From positions 496,001 to 560,000 of the forward strand of contig NZ_CANNFH010000002.1 in NCBI RefSeq assembly GCF_947503875.1: a stretch of DNA of 64,000 nt, in the 5' to 3' direction. Below the pieces are notes generated by a model. The model was not told where the DNA came from, searched no databases, and saw nothing but the letters and a program-made list of their open reading frames with translations. The position numbers and the translations under genes were made by a program. Source of the DNA: an uncultured Polaribacter sp. (GTDB lineage: Bacteria > Bacteroidota > Bacteroidia > Flavobacteriales > Flavobacteriaceae). The stretch's first letter is position 1; each line of letters opens with the position of its first letter. This document shows, piece after piece, positions 9,856-19,319 of this stretch.

Positions 9856-11364
9856 TTATAACGCCAATAATTCCTCTAAAAAATCTCTAGAATTAGATAG
9901 TCTTGGTACTTTATGCTGCCCACCCAACTTATTTTTAGATTTTAACCAATTGTAAAATAAACCCGTTTTAGCAGCATGTACCTTTGGTGGCATAAGCGTC
10001 ATATTTAAATAACGTTTGGCTTCATAATCTGAGTTTAAAGATTTTAAAGCATTGTCTAAAACTTCTGTAAAATAGCCAATAGAATTCGGTTTTTCTTTAA
10101 ATTCTAACAACCATTCATGTCCGCCTTTTTCTTTACCTTCCATAAAAATGGGGCCAACAGTATAATCTAAAATTATGGCATTTGTTTTTTCGCAAGCCAA
10201 TTTTAAGGCTTCTTCTACATTTTCAATATTCAACTCTTCACCAAAAACATTTAAGAAATGCTTGGTACGTCCTGTAATTTTAATGCGGTAAGGTTCTAAT
10301 GAAGTAAAACGAACAGTATCTCCAATTAAATAACGCCACAAACCAGCGTTTGTGGTAATAATTATGGCGTAATCTATGTCTTTTTTAACTTCAGAAAGCG
10401 GTATTGCTATAGAATTTTCTCCTTTGTATTCGCTCATTGGAACAAATTCATAAAAAATACCATAATCTAGCATTAACAACAATTCTTTTGAATTATTTCT
10501 GTCTTGAATTGCAAAAAAACCTTCAGAAGCATTATAGATTTCGTAATATTTGAAATCTTTATTGGGTATAATTTTTTTGTACTGCTCTCTGTAGGGATTA
10601 AAATTTACGCCACCATGAAAATACACTTCTAAATTAGGCCAAACTTCTAAAATATTTGCTTTTCCTGTGCGTTCTAAAACTCGATTTAATAAAACCAACA
10701 TCCAACTTGGTACACCAGCTAAACTTGTAATATCTTCTGCTATCGTTTCATCTATTATTGCATCCATTTTGGTTTCCCAATCGCTCATTAAAGCTACTTC
10801 TTGGCTAGGAGCAGAGCTAAAATCTGCCCAAAAAGGCATGTTTTCTATAATTATGGCAGATAAATCACCAAAATAAGAACCATTGTCTTTATAAACTTCA
10901 GAGCTTCCGCCCAAGCGCAAACCTTTACCTGTAAAAAGTTGAGTTTTAGGATTATTATTAATATACAAACACAACATATCTTTACCAGCTTTCATATGGC
11001 AATACTCTAAAGCATCATCAGAAACAGGTATAAATTTACTTTTTGCATTAGTAGTTCCACTAGATTTTGCAAACCATTTTATATCTGATGGCCAAAAAAT
11101 ATTTTGTGTGCCTTTTCTACATTTTTCAATCAAAGGTTCAAACGTTTCATATTTTTGAATGGGTACATTTTTAATAAAATCTGCATGATTTTTTATGGAC
11201 GAAAAGTTGTTTTCTTTTCCAAAATCTGTGTTTTTTGCAGTTTTTAAAAGCTTCATTAATAACTCTTCTTGCACATCTTTTGGGTATTTTAAAAATAACT
11301 CAATTTGATGTTTTCGTTTTTTTAAAAACCAAGAAATTATAGAATTGATAAACTGAAAAGCCAT
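9856..11364 (-). CDS. GH3-family acyl-adenylating enzyme
   Basis: A 502-residue member of the GH3 (auxin-responsive promoter) family of acyl-acid amido synthetases, widespread in Bacteroidota. The ATP/AMP-binding motif SSGTTNAKSKFIPVS lies near residues 100-115. Further blocks are YNASEGFFAIQ and AGLWRYLIGDTVRF, typical of the firefly-luciferase superfamily fold of GH3 proteins. The bacterial substrate is unknown; activation of an acyl acid followed by conjugation is inferred from the plant enzymes. It is transcribed divergently from the DUF2797 gene. Confidence 0.88.
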   Translation of the reverse strand: MAFQFINSIISWFLKKRKHQIELFLKYPKDVQEELLMKLLKTAKNTDFGKENNFSSIKNHADFIKNVPIQKYETFEPLIEKCRKGTQNIFWPSDIKWFAKSSGTTNAKSKFIPVSDDALEYCHMKAGKDMLCLYINNNPKTQLFTGKGLRLGGSSEVYKDNGSYFGDLSAIIIENMPFWADFSSAPSQEVALMSDWETKMDAIIDETIAEDITSLAGVPSWMLVLLNRVLERTGKANILEVWPNLEVYFHGGVNFNPYREQYKKIIPNKDFKYYEIYNASEGFFAIQDRNNSKELLLMLDYGIFYEFVPMSEYKGENSIAIPLSEVKKDIDYAIIITTNAGLWRYLIGDTVRFTSLEPYRIKITGRTKHFLNVFGEELNIENVEEALKLACEKTNAIILDYTVGPIFMEGKEKGGHEWLLEFKEKPNSIGYFTEVLDNALKSLNSDYEAKRYLNMTLMPPKVHAAKTGLFYNWLKSKNKLGGQHKVPRLSNSRDFLEELLAL

Positions 11365-11446
11365 AGAAATTCGTAAGTTTGTTAGCGTCGATTTTTGAAC
11401 AAAATAAGTTTTAAAATCGAATTTTAAAAATACTAAAATTTGTACA

Positions 11447-12238
11447 ATGATTTATACAGGAGTGCTAAAAAAAATGATGACAGAAAACGGCTCTGAAATC
11501 AATTATTATTTAGATATGAAAACTGATTTTTTAAATGTAAATCAGTTACTAGATAAAGAAATCTCTTTGAAATTTGTTACTTATGAATGTTTAAATTGCC
11601 ATTTAGAAAAGAAAATTTACAGGCAAGGATTTTGTAAATCTTGTTTTTTTGATACACCAAATGCAGGCGATTGGATTATGAAACCAGAATTAAGTAGAGC
11701 ACATTTAGGTGAAGAAGATAGAGATTTGGAATATGAGAAATCGGTACAATTAAAACCACATATTGTCTATTTGGCAAACTCTAGCAATGTAAAAGTAGGG
11801 GTTACTAGAAAAACACAAGTTCCCACACGTTGGATAGATCAAGGAGCGCATGAAGCCATAGAAATTGTGGAGGTGCCTAACAGATATTTAGCAGGAATTA
11901 CAGAAGTTGCGTTAAAAGAATTTGTAGCAGACAAAACCAATTGGCGCAAAATGCTAAAGAATGATATTGAAGATGAAAGTTTAGTAGAATGGAGAGATAA
12001 ATTGAAACAATACATTCCTGAAGAAGCAAAACCGTATTTCATAGAGCATAATACAGAAACCAATCTCAATTTTCCGGTTTTAAAATATCCTGAAAAACCT
12101 AAAAGTTTAAATTTAGAAAAAACACCAACTTTTAGCGGAAAATTAGTGGGTATTAAAGGGCAGTATTTAATTTTTGAAGACGAAACTGTTTTTAATGTAA
12201 GAAGTAATGAAGGTTTGGTGGTAGAATTAAGTATTTAG
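11447..12238 (+). CDS. DUF2797 zinc-ribbon protein
   Basis: A 263-residue protein with an N-terminal zinc ribbon of four cysteines (Cys48, Cys51, Cys63, Cys66 in CLNC...CKSC). A central block around PHIVYLANSSNVKVGVTRKT and TRWIDQGA follows; it resembles a GIY-YIG-like strand arrangement found in DUF2797 proteins. Function is unknown. It ends 25 bases before the nitrilase gene, so the two may be one transcript. Confidence 0.8.
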   Translation: MIYTGVLKKMMTENGSEINYYLDMKTDFLNVNQLLDKEISLKFVTYECLNCHLEKKIYRQGFCKSCFFDTPNAGDWIMKPELSRAHLGEEDRDLEYEKSVQLKPHIVYLANSSNVKVGVTRKTQVPTRWIDQGAHEAIEIVEVPNRYLAGITEVALKEFVADKTNWRKMLKNDIEDESLVEWRDKLKQYIPEEAKPYFIEHNTETNLNFPVLKYPEKPKSLNLEKTPTFSGKLVGIKGQYLIFEDETVFNVRSNEGLVVELSI

Positions 12239-12263
12239 TAAAACAGTATAAATTTAGAAAATT

Positions 12264-13220
12264 ATGGCAAATAACCTTTTAAAAGTAGCCTTAGCACAAA
12301 TTTCACCTGTTTGGCTGAATAAAGAAAAAACAATTGAAAAGATTGAAAAAGTAATTTTAGATGCCTCCAAAGAAAATTGCGAATTAATTGTTTTTGGCGA
12401 GGCTTTGTTGCCTGGTTATCCGTTTTGGATTGCTTTAACTAATGGTGCTGCATGGAACTCTAAAACGCAAAAAGAAATTCATGCGCATTATGTTAGAAAC
12501 TCTATCACTATAGAAAAAGGTGAATTAGATAGCGTTTGTAAGTTGGCCAAAAAGCACAACATTGCTATTTATTTAGGAATTATGGAACGTGCACAGAATA
12601 GAGGAGGACACAGCATTTATGCCAGTTTGGTGTATATAAATCAAGAAGGAGAAATTAAATCTGTACATAGAAAATTACAACCCACTTTTGATGAGCGTTT
12701 AACTTGGGCGCCTGGAGATGGAAATGGTTTACAAGTACATCCTTTAAAAGAGTTTACAGTTGGAGGTTTAAATTGTTGGGAAAATTGGATGCCTTTGCCA
12801 AGAGCAGCACTGTATGGTTTAGGCGAAAATTTACACATTGCAGTTTGGCCTGGCAGCGATTATAACACTAAAGATATAACGCGTTTTATAGCAAGAGAAT
12901 CGCGTTCTTTTGTAATTTCTGTTTCTAGTTTAATGACAAAAACAGATTTTCCTGACGATACACCACATTTAGATAAAATTTTACAGGAAGCGCCAGATAC
13001 TTTAGCTAATGGAGGCTCTTGTATTGCAGGACCAGATGGAGAATGGTTAATAGCACCCGTTTTACATAAAGAAGGTTTAATTATAGAAACTTTAGATTTT
13101 AATCGTGTTTTAGAGGAAAGACAAAATTTTGATTGTGTTGGGCATTACTCTAGACCAGATGTAACTAAATTACATGTAAACAGAGAAAGACAAAGTACGG
13201 TTTCCTTCCAGGATGATTAA
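12264..13220 (+). CDS. Nitrilase-branch carbon-nitrogen hydrolase
   Basis: A 318-residue member of the nitrilase superfamily. The Glu-Lys-Cys triad is visible as Glu46 (FGEALLPGYPFW), Lys137 (HRKLQPTFDER) and Cys171 (GGLNCWENWMPL). The CWEN-x-MP context is that of true nitrilases rather than the amidase branches, so hydrolysis of a small organic nitrile to the acid and ammonia is the likely reaction. It is cytosolic with no signal peptide. The substrate is not predictable here. Confidence 0.88.
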   Translation: MANNLLKVALAQISPVWLNKEKTIEKIEKVILDASKENCELIVFGEALLPGYPFWIALTNGAAWNSKTQKEIHAHYVRNSITIEKGELDSVCKLAKKHNIAIYLGIMERAQNRGGHSIYASLVYINQEGEIKSVHRKLQPTFDERLTWAPGDGNGLQVHPLKEFTVGGLNCWENWMPLPRAALYGLGENLHIAVWPGSDYNTKDITRFIARESRSFVISVSSLMTKTDFPDDTPHLDKILQEAPDTLANGGSCIAGPDGEWLIAPVLHKEGLIIETLDFNRVLEERQNFDCVGHYSRPDVTKLHVNRERQSTVSFQDD

Positions 13221-13324
13221 GTGTAAAGATTTTTGACACTTTTATGATTTCTATAATTAAAGTATTTTTTATTTAAAATTCGATTCATATCATTTTTAGA
13301 ATCATATATTAAATTTGTACCCTA

Positions 13325-13420
13325 TGTTATTCTGATTGAAGCGATAGCGAAATAGAGGAACCTCTAAATTTTTAATTACCATAATTGAGATTTCTCGATT
13401 GCGCTCGAAATGACATTCGA
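13325..13420. repeat. Dispersed 'TTTCTCGATTGCGCTCGAAATGAC' type intergenic repeat
   Basis: Two degenerate arms of a repeat frequent in flavobacterial genomes lie here: GATTGAAGCGATAGCG near 13336 and TTTCTCGATTGCGCTCGAAA near 13391. Related arms occur at 29720-29762, 37735-37775, 46505-46600 and, inside icmF, at 51340-51432. No gene is present in the 13221-13439 gap. Confidence 0.6.
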
Positions 13421-13439
13421 TAATTTTTAAATTAATACT

Positions 13440-13868
13440 ATGATTTTTGAACAAAAAGAAATACAATTAAAACCCTACAAAAGAGGTTTTCATTCGATTA
13501 CAAATTTTATTTTAAATAAATTACCTGAAATAAAAAGTATAGAAAAAGGATTTTTAAAGGTTTTTATAAAACATACATCTGCAAGTTTAACCATTAATGA
13601 AGATGCAGATCCAAGTGTTCGAGTAGATTTTGAAAGTCATTTTAACAAAATGATTCCAGAAAATGCACCTTATTACATTCATACTTATGAAGGTAGTGAT
13701 GATATGCCTGCGCATTTGAAAGCATCTGTTTTGGGTTGTTCAATTGAAATACCAATAACCAACGGAAAATTAAATTTAGGCACTTGGCAAGGAATTTATT
13801 TATGCGAACATAGAAATTATGGAGGCGCTAGAAAGTTAGTGCTTTCTGCTTTTGGTGCTGCTATGTAA
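13440..13868 (+). CDS. YjbQ family (secondary thiamine-phosphate synthase-like)
   Basis: A 142-residue UPF0047/YjbQ protein. The signature HTSASLTINEDADPSVR is present, as are YEGSDDMPAHLKASVLG and the C-terminal GTWQGIYLCEHRNYGGAR. YjbQ from other bacteria has weak thiamine phosphate synthase activity in vitro, but the physiological role is unsettled. It is a single gene, convergent with the Cof-type phosphatase 7 bases away. Confidence 0.88.
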   Translation: MIFEQKEIQLKPYKRGFHSITNFILNKLPEIKSIEKGFLKVFIKHTSASLTINEDADPSVRVDFESHFNKMIPENAPYYIHTYEGSDDMPAHLKASVLGCSIEIPITNGKLNLGTWQGIYLCEHRNYGGARKLVLSAFGAAM

Positions 13869-13875
13869 ATAAAAT

Positions 13876-14673
13876 TTATAAAAGTTGTTCTAAAATACTT
13901 TCTACACCAAATTCATTGTTACTTTTTGTGGTGTATTTTGCAATTTCTTTTATGTCTTTATGTGCATTTTGCATAGCAAAACTAAAATCGGCTTCTTGCA
14001 TCATTTCAATATCATTATGGTAATCTCCAAAAACCATGGTTTCTTCTTTGGTAATTTTCAATATTTTTTGAACCTCCTTTAGAGCATTGCCTTTATTGGC
14101 TTGTTTAGCAGAAATATCTAACCAATTGGTTCCAGATATTTTTATTAAAAGTTCTTTATCAAAACTTTTTACTATTGGGTAAATATATTTTTCTGAAGAG
14201 TTAAAATGATAGATTGCAATTTTAAAAATGGGTGTAGTAATTGCAATTTCCTGCAAATCTTCTACTTGTTTAAAACTGCTATAATACTCTTGAAATAGTT
14301 TTATAAATGCATCATCTTTACTTTCTATAAAAGCTGCTTCATCACAGCATAAAACAATATTGGCACCTGCTATTTCCCTTAAAACGGGAATCAGTTTTAG
14401 CACTTTGCTTGCATCTAAAAAATGAGATAATATGGTTTGTTCTCCTTTTTTTGCAATGCCTCCATTTTCTGCAATTACAAAAATATCATTTTTAATGGGT
14501 GCTAGTTTATCTACAATACTGTTGTGTTGTCTTCCGCTTGCGGCACAAAAAGTTATATTTTTTGCTTGTAATTTTTTGAAAAGAGAAAAGAATAAAGGAC
14601 TTATTTCGTTTTTGGAGTTTAGTAGCGTTCCATCCATATCAGAAACTACTAATTTTACATTTTCTAAATTCAT
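13876..14673 (-). CDS. Cof-type HAD phosphatase
   Basis: A 265-residue HAD-superfamily hydrolase of the Cof (IIB cap) class. Motif I is SDMDGTLLNS (catalytic Asp12 and Asp14), motif II is AASGRQ, and motif IV is VFGDYHNDIEMMQ near the C terminus. These enzymes remove phosphate from sugar phosphates or nucleotides. It lies 3 bases downstream of the LacI regulator on the same strand, so the regulator and phosphatase are very likely co-transcribed, which suggests a sugar phosphate substrate. Confidence 0.88.
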   Translation of the reverse strand: MNLENVKLVVSDMDGTLLNSKNEISPLFFSLFKKLQAKNITFCAASGRQHNSIVDKLAPIKNDIFVIAENGGIAKKGEQTILSHFLDASKVLKLIPVLREIAGANIVLCCDEAAFIESKDDAFIKLFQEYYSSFKQVEDLQEIAITTPIFKIAIYHFNSSEKYIYPIVKSFDKELLIKISGTNWLDISAKQANKGNALKEVQKILKITKEETMVFGDYHNDIEMMQEADFSFAMQNAHKDIKEIAKYTTKSNNEFGVESILEQLL

Positions 14674-14676
14674 TAA

Positions 14677-15705
14677 TTAAGATTTTTTAGTAGAATTACG
14701 CTCCACTAAATCGGTTTTAATAACTACTGTTTGGTGCTCTAAATTGCTGTCTCCTTTATGCTCTAGTCTTTCAATTAGTAGTTTAGCTGCAGTAGCACCC
14801 ATTTTTTCTCCATGCTGACTAACAGTACTCATTTTAGGGCTAGAGTGTCTTGCTAAAATTCCGTTAGAAAAAGAAACTACAGCAAAATTTTCTGGTATTT
14901 TGTGCCCTTTTCTTTGCGCAACTTTCATTGCTGCAATGGCAGAAGACTCATCTGTTGCAATTACGGCATCAATTGTGTTTTTTTCAAAAATGGGTTTTAA
15001 AATTTTCTCGTAATTTTTATAATCGTCATCTAAAATGTTAATTATTAGATTGTTGTTTATAGGTAAATTTGCTTTTTCTAATCCTTTTAAATACCCTTGA
15101 TGTCTTTTTTTGCCTACTTTAAGGTTGCTTATGGTAGAGATAAAAGCAATATTTTTACTACCAGTTTTGGCTAAATATTTTACCGTTTTTGCAGCGCCTT
15201 TAAAATCGTCTGTAACTACTTTATCACAATTTATAGCCTCTGCAACTCTATCAAACATTACAATGGGTGTGCCTTCGTTTATAACATATTCAAAATGTTT
15301 AAAATCATTTTTTAACACACTTTCTTCAGCTAAAGAAATAATAAAACCATCTATACTACCATTAGAAAGCATTTCTATAGTCTCTTTTTCTTTTTCAAAA
15401 GATTCGTTAGAAATACAGGAAATGATTTTATAGCCTTTTTTGTTGGCTGTTTTTTCTACCCCTTTAAAAACTTGCGCAAAAAAATAATTTAGCATGTCTG
15501 GTATAACAATACCTATGGTTTTGGTTTTTCTGTTTTTTAAACTTAACGCGTTAAAGTTGGGTTTGTAGTTGTTTTCTTTAGCGTATTTTTGAATTTTCTC
15601 TTTAGTGCTTACACTTATTTCATAGCTATCATTTAGTGCCTTAGAAACCGTAGATATAGAAACACTAAATTCTTTTGCTATATCTTTAATGGTAAGTCTT
15701 TTCAT
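14677..15705 (-). CDS. LacI/GalR-family transcriptional regulator
   Basis: A 342-residue repressor with the N-terminal helix-turn-helix and hinge helix TIKDIAKEFSVSISTVSKAL (residues 4-23). A periplasmic-binding-protein-like effector domain follows (IGIVIPDMLNYFFAQVFKG; VIATDESSAIAAMKVAQRKG). It sits first in a two-gene unit with the Cof-type phosphatase. The mannosyltransferase-like operon begins 67 bases further along on the same strand. A near-palindrome GTAAACCGGTTTTA around 15759-15772 in that gap resembles a LacI-type operator and could be its site, which is inferred by inspection only. Confidence 0.88.
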   Translation of the reverse strand: MKRLTIKDIAKEFSVSISTVSKALNDSYEISVSTKEKIQKYAKENNYKPNFNALSLKNRKTKTIGIVIPDMLNYFFAQVFKGVEKTANKKGYKIISCISNESFEKEKETIEMLSNGSIDGFIISLAEESVLKNDFKHFEYVINEGTPIVMFDRVAEAINCDKVVTDDFKGAAKTVKYLAKTGSKNIAFISTISNLKVGKKRHQGYLKGLEKANLPINNNLIINILDDDYKNYEKILKPIFEKNTIDAVIATDESSAIAAMKVAQRKGHKIPENFAVVSFSNGILARHSSPKMSTVSQHGEKMGATAAKLLIERLEHKGDSNLEHQTVVIKTDLVERNSTKKS

Positions 15706-15772
15706 AAATAATAAATATTAATTTACTAAAATACAAAAAACTGTTTTACCATAGATGTAAACCGGTTTTATT

Positions 15773-17137
15773 TTACAATTTGGTAACTAGCCGTTGTTTG
15801 TAAATTTCATAACCTAGAAAACCAAATAAGACCGCATATTCTATAAAAATAAAATATAAATTTTCTTTCCAAGGATTGTTGGCATAGGCTTGATAGGATA
15901 AAATAATTACAAAAGACCAAACCACAGGAAATTTGTATTTGGTAAAAACACACAAAATTAATGGCGTAGCTACATACCAAGGATGGACAGTTGTGGCTGT
16001 AAAATAATAAAAACTTAAGCCAAATAGCATTGCAGTAATTAATGCTATAAGTGTGTTGTTTTTTCTGAAAAAAGTAAGGTAAATTAAGAAGACAATCGTT
16101 AAAATGGGCGTTATTTTGCCAATAATGGCAATCTCATTATAACCTCTAAATAAATACCCGATTTCTCTAAAAATGTAATAGAAACTGGCGTTGAATTCGA
16201 AATTTCTAAACCATAAACCAACTGAATTACCATAATTAGCAATTAGGTTATTGGAGTAAAATGGAGCAAAAAACAAAATTGTAGTGCCTAAAATTACACT
16301 ATAGAAAAGTATTAAATTTTTAATTCCTTTTTGGGTTGGTAACCATTTTCTCGAACTGTTGTTATTCAGGAATTGATAAAATAAAGGTAAAAATAAAAGC
16401 GGTATTAATTTAACAGAAACAGAACATGCAATTAAAATTCCGGCAAAAATCCATTTTCTTTGGTGTAGTTGATACAGTGCCCAAACTAAAAAGAATAACA
16501 TTACAGACTCGAAGTGTAAATTCCCTGTCATTTCTATAATAACAAAAGGATTTAATATGTACCAAAAGATATTTTTTACAGGAAGATGTAGTCTTTCCAA
16601 TAATTTTTTTCCAAAATACAAAATACCTAAATCTGCAGCTATAATTATAATTCTTAATACAATTACAGCGCCAAAAATACTTTTGTTTGCAAATACTGCT
16701 GCAATAAAAAAACAAAGCTGATTTAATGGTGGGTAATTGGTGTAATGACTTCCGTTTAAAGCGCCCATTCCTTTATAGAGCGCATTTGCCTCTGCAATGG
16801 GCTGTAAATTTTGTGCTATATAAGTTTGTGGTAAAGATAAATAAGGATTTAAATCGTTTAAAATCATACGACCATCCCAAATAAATCGATAAAAATCTTG
16901 CGATAAGTTAGGTGTGGAAAATAAAAAAATAAGTCGGAATAATATGGCAATTGCCGCTAAGTTTCTAAAGGTTAGTTTTTCATTTTTTAGAAAGAAATAA
17001 AAGGCACTAAAAAGCACAATCCAAGAAAAACTAAGCACATAAAATTGAGTTCTTTCTAAAAAATAGGCAACAAAGAAATAGGTAAATATACTTAATACAG
17101 TTGCAAAAACAACCTGATATTTTTTAAGCCCAACCAT
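15773..17137 (-). CDS. GT-C fold membrane mannosyl/glucosyltransferase (DUF2029-like)
   Basis: A 454-residue polytopic membrane protein with roughly ten or more hydrophobic segments. The first extracytoplasmic loop carries SQDFYRFIWDGRMILNDLNPY, the family-typical acidic motif (D-x-Y-R-x-x-W-D-G) of GT-C polyprenyl-phosphate-sugar-dependent transferases. It ends a four-gene operon and overlaps the preceding glycosyltransferase by one base (TAATG). In context it probably adds a sugar from a lipid-linked donor made by the DPM-like enzyme of the same operon. Confidence 0.8.
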   Translation of the reverse strand: MVGLKKYQVVFATVLSIFTYFFVAYFLERTQFYVLSFSWIVLFSAFYFFLKNEKLTFRNLAAIAILFRLIFLFSTPNLSQDFYRFIWDGRMILNDLNPYLSLPQTYIAQNLQPIAEANALYKGMGALNGSHYTNYPPLNQLCFFIAAVFANKSIFGAVIVLRIIIIAADLGILYFGKKLLERLHLPVKNIFWYILNPFVIIEMTGNLHFESVMLFFLVWALYQLHQRKWIFAGILIACSVSVKLIPLLFLPLFYQFLNNNSSRKWLPTQKGIKNLILFYSVILGTTILFFAPFYSNNLIANYGNSVGLWFRNFEFNASFYYIFREIGYLFRGYNEIAIIGKITPILTIVFLIYLTFFRKNNTLIALITAMLFGLSFYYFTATTVHPWYVATPLILCVFTKYKFPVVWSFVIILSYQAYANNPWKENLYFIFIEYAVLFGFLGYEIYKQRLVTKL

Positions 17138-18627
17138 TATGCTTTAGAAAAGACAGACTTTACAAAAACGTATCCAAAACCAATAAAAAGCATAAAATGA
17201 AAAGGAAATAAACCAAAATCTCCACCTTGGTTACCCACTATAAATGCACTGTACATGCCAAATACAAAGTAAATGGCTAAAATACCTTCTAAGATTACAT
17301 GCACAGATGGTTTTTTCTTAATGTATTTGTTGTTTTTCCAGCCATCTTTTATAGACTTAATATTAAATTTTGGTGTTCTTACAAATTCACTTTTTTTACC
17401 AAAATGCCCTTCTAATACAGCAATAGTATTATGCAAAGAAAAGCCCATGGCAATGGAGAAAAAGGTAAAAAAAGCACCAATATATTTAAAGAAATTTTTT
17501 AAGCCACCACCATAAATATTTTTATACATGTGCCAATAGCAAATAAAGAATATTAAAGAGCTTATTACAAAAAAGCTCATCACATAAAAGTACATTTTAA
17601 GGTGTGCATATTCGTTTTTAATGTACAACATAGGTATGCTTAAGATAGCAACTAAAAATATGCAGGTAAACATAGAGCTATTTAAAAGGTGTAGTAAACT
17701 ATGTATTTTAGTTTTAAAAGAAACGTTTTTACTTTTGATAACACGTTTCATCATTTTTTGAAAATTCTCTGCACCACCTTTATTCCAACGAAATTGTTGC
17801 GATCTTGCAGCACTAATTATTACAGGCAATTCCGCAGGAGTTTCCACGTGTTCTAAATATTTAAATTCCCACTTTTTAAGTTGTGCGCGGTAACTTAAAT
17901 CTAAATCTTCTGTAAGTGTATCTCCTTCCCAATTGCCAGCATCATAAATACATTCTTTACGCCAAATACCAGCTGTTCCATTAAAGTTAATAAAATGCCC
18001 TTGGCTATTTCTACCTACTTGTTCTAGGGTAAAATGAGCATCCAAAGCAAAAGCTTGTATTTTTGTTAATGTTGAATAATTTCTATTGATATGCCCCCAT
18101 CTTGTTTGTACAACACCAATTTTATCGTTTTTAAAATAAGGTACAGTTTGTAATAACCAGTCTTTTTGTGGTAAAAAATCTGCATCAAAAATGGCAATAA
18201 ATTCTCCTTTAGCAATTTTTAAACCTTCTTTTAAAGCACCTGCTTTAAACCCTTTTCTATTGGTTCTTCTAATATGAGAAATATCAATACCCTTTTCTTG
18301 AATTATTTTAATTTGTTCTGCAGTAGTTTCTACAGATTCATCTGTAGAATCATCTAAAACCTGAATTTCTAGTTTGTCTTTTGGATATTCTAATTTGGCT
18401 ATATTTTTTAAGAGCCTTTCCATAACATACAATTCGTTATAAACAGGTAATTGTATTGTTATATAAGGAATTTCTTTTTCTTTCGAAAAATCTAGTTTTT
18501 CAGATGTATCTTCTTGTTTTTTAGATTTTAAGTAATTAAAAAGAAGGTTTAATTGCGCTAAAGCATACATGAATATAAGCAATAATGCAACAGAGTAGAT
18601 TACAATGATGATGTAGGATAGAACCAT
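17137..18627 (-). CDS. Processive GT2 glycosyltransferase (CslA/ceramide glucosyltransferase-like)
   Basis: A 496-residue GT2 enzyme with one N-terminal membrane segment (residues 3-28), a cytosolic catalytic domain and several C-terminal membrane segments. Catalytic features are DDSTD (92-96), DAD (148-150), TEDLDLSYR, and QQFRW, which is the Q-x-x-R-W motif of processive synthases. The closest architecture is the glucomannan synthase-like or cellulose synthase-like group. Translation is coupled to both neighbours by one-base TAATG overlaps. The polymer or lipid product is not predictable. Confidence 0.85.
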   Translation of the reverse strand: MVLSYIIIVIYSVALLLIFMYALAQLNLLFNYLKSKKQEDTSEKLDFSKEKEIPYITIQLPVYNELYVMERLLKNIAKLEYPKDKLEIQVLDDSTDESVETTAEQIKIIQEKGIDISHIRRTNRKGFKAGALKEGLKIAKGEFIAIFDADFLPQKDWLLQTVPYFKNDKIGVVQTRWGHINRNYSTLTKIQAFALDAHFTLEQVGRNSQGHFINFNGTAGIWRKECIYDAGNWEGDTLTEDLDLSYRAQLKKWEFKYLEHVETPAELPVIISAARSQQFRWNKGGAENFQKMMKRVIKSKNVSFKTKIHSLLHLLNSSMFTCIFLVAILSIPMLYIKNEYAHLKMYFYVMSFFVISSLIFFICYWHMYKNIYGGGLKNFFKYIGAFFTFFSIAMGFSLHNTIAVLEGHFGKKSEFVRTPKFNIKSIKDGWKNNKYIKKKPSVHVILEGILAIYFVFGMYSAFIVGNQGGDFGLFPFHFMLFIGFGYVFVKSVFSKA

Positions 18628-19319
18628 TATTTAAAGCTATATTTAAAAATCCAACTTAAGATTTTTATTCCGGCAAATATACTACCTTTTACGGTTCCTG
18701 AAACTTTAGATACTCCAATTCTGTTTCTGTATTTCATAGGTATTTCTGTGTAAGAGAATTTTTGTTTTAAAGCTTTTAGTTGCATTTCTACAGTCCAACC
18801 ATAGGTTTTATCTTCCATATTAAGCGCTAAAAGTTTTTTGTATTTTATGGCTCTAAATGGTCCTAAATCTGTGAATTTTGCACCAAAAAAAAGCTTCATT
18901 AAAAAAGTAGCTAACCAATTGCCAAAAATTTGTTGGGGTGTCATAGCACCAACTTCTCTTAACGCTTTAACACGTGCACCAATTACAAAATCAATATTAT
19001 TTTTTGTTATAGGTGCTACTAGTTCTGTAAGTTGTTCTGGATAATCAGAATAATCGCCATCTAAAAAAACAATAATATCTGGTTTAGTCTCTTTATTGGC
19101 TATGTATTCCATACCTTTTAAACAGGCATATCCATAACCTTTTCTGTTTTCAGATAAAACAGTTGCACCTGCGTTTTTTGCATTTTGTTCCGTGAAATCT
19201 GTAGAATTATTGCTTATAACAACAATTTCCTCAACAGAATTAGGGATGTCATTTATAACATTTGCAATAGAGTCTTGCTCGTTGTAAGCAGGAATAATTA
19301 CGTTTATAATAGGGTTCAT
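18627..19319 (-). CDS. DPM-like GT2 glycosyltransferase
   Basis: A 230-residue GT2 protein related to dolichyl/polyprenyl-phosphate mannose or glucose synthases. It has the N-terminal strand INVIIPAYNEQDSI, NNSTDFTEQNA, the metal motif DGDYSDYPEQL and the later GPFRAIKYKKL block. It lacks a clear C-terminal transmembrane domain. It stands second in the operon, right after the YwqK-like gene and overlapping the processive GT2 by one base. A role in making a polyprenyl-phosphate-linked sugar is inferred. Confidence 0.85.
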   Translation of the reverse strand: MNPIINVIIPAYNEQDSIANVINDIPNSVEEIVVISNNSTDFTEQNAKNAGATVLSENRKGYGYACLKGMEYIANKETKPDIIVFLDGDYSDYPEQLTELVAPITKNNIDFVIGARVKALREVGAMTPQQIFGNWLATFLMKLFFGAKFTDLGPFRAIKYKKLLALNMEDKTYGWTVEMQLKALKQKFSYTEIPMKYRNRIGVSKVSGTVKGSIFAGIKILSWIFKYSFK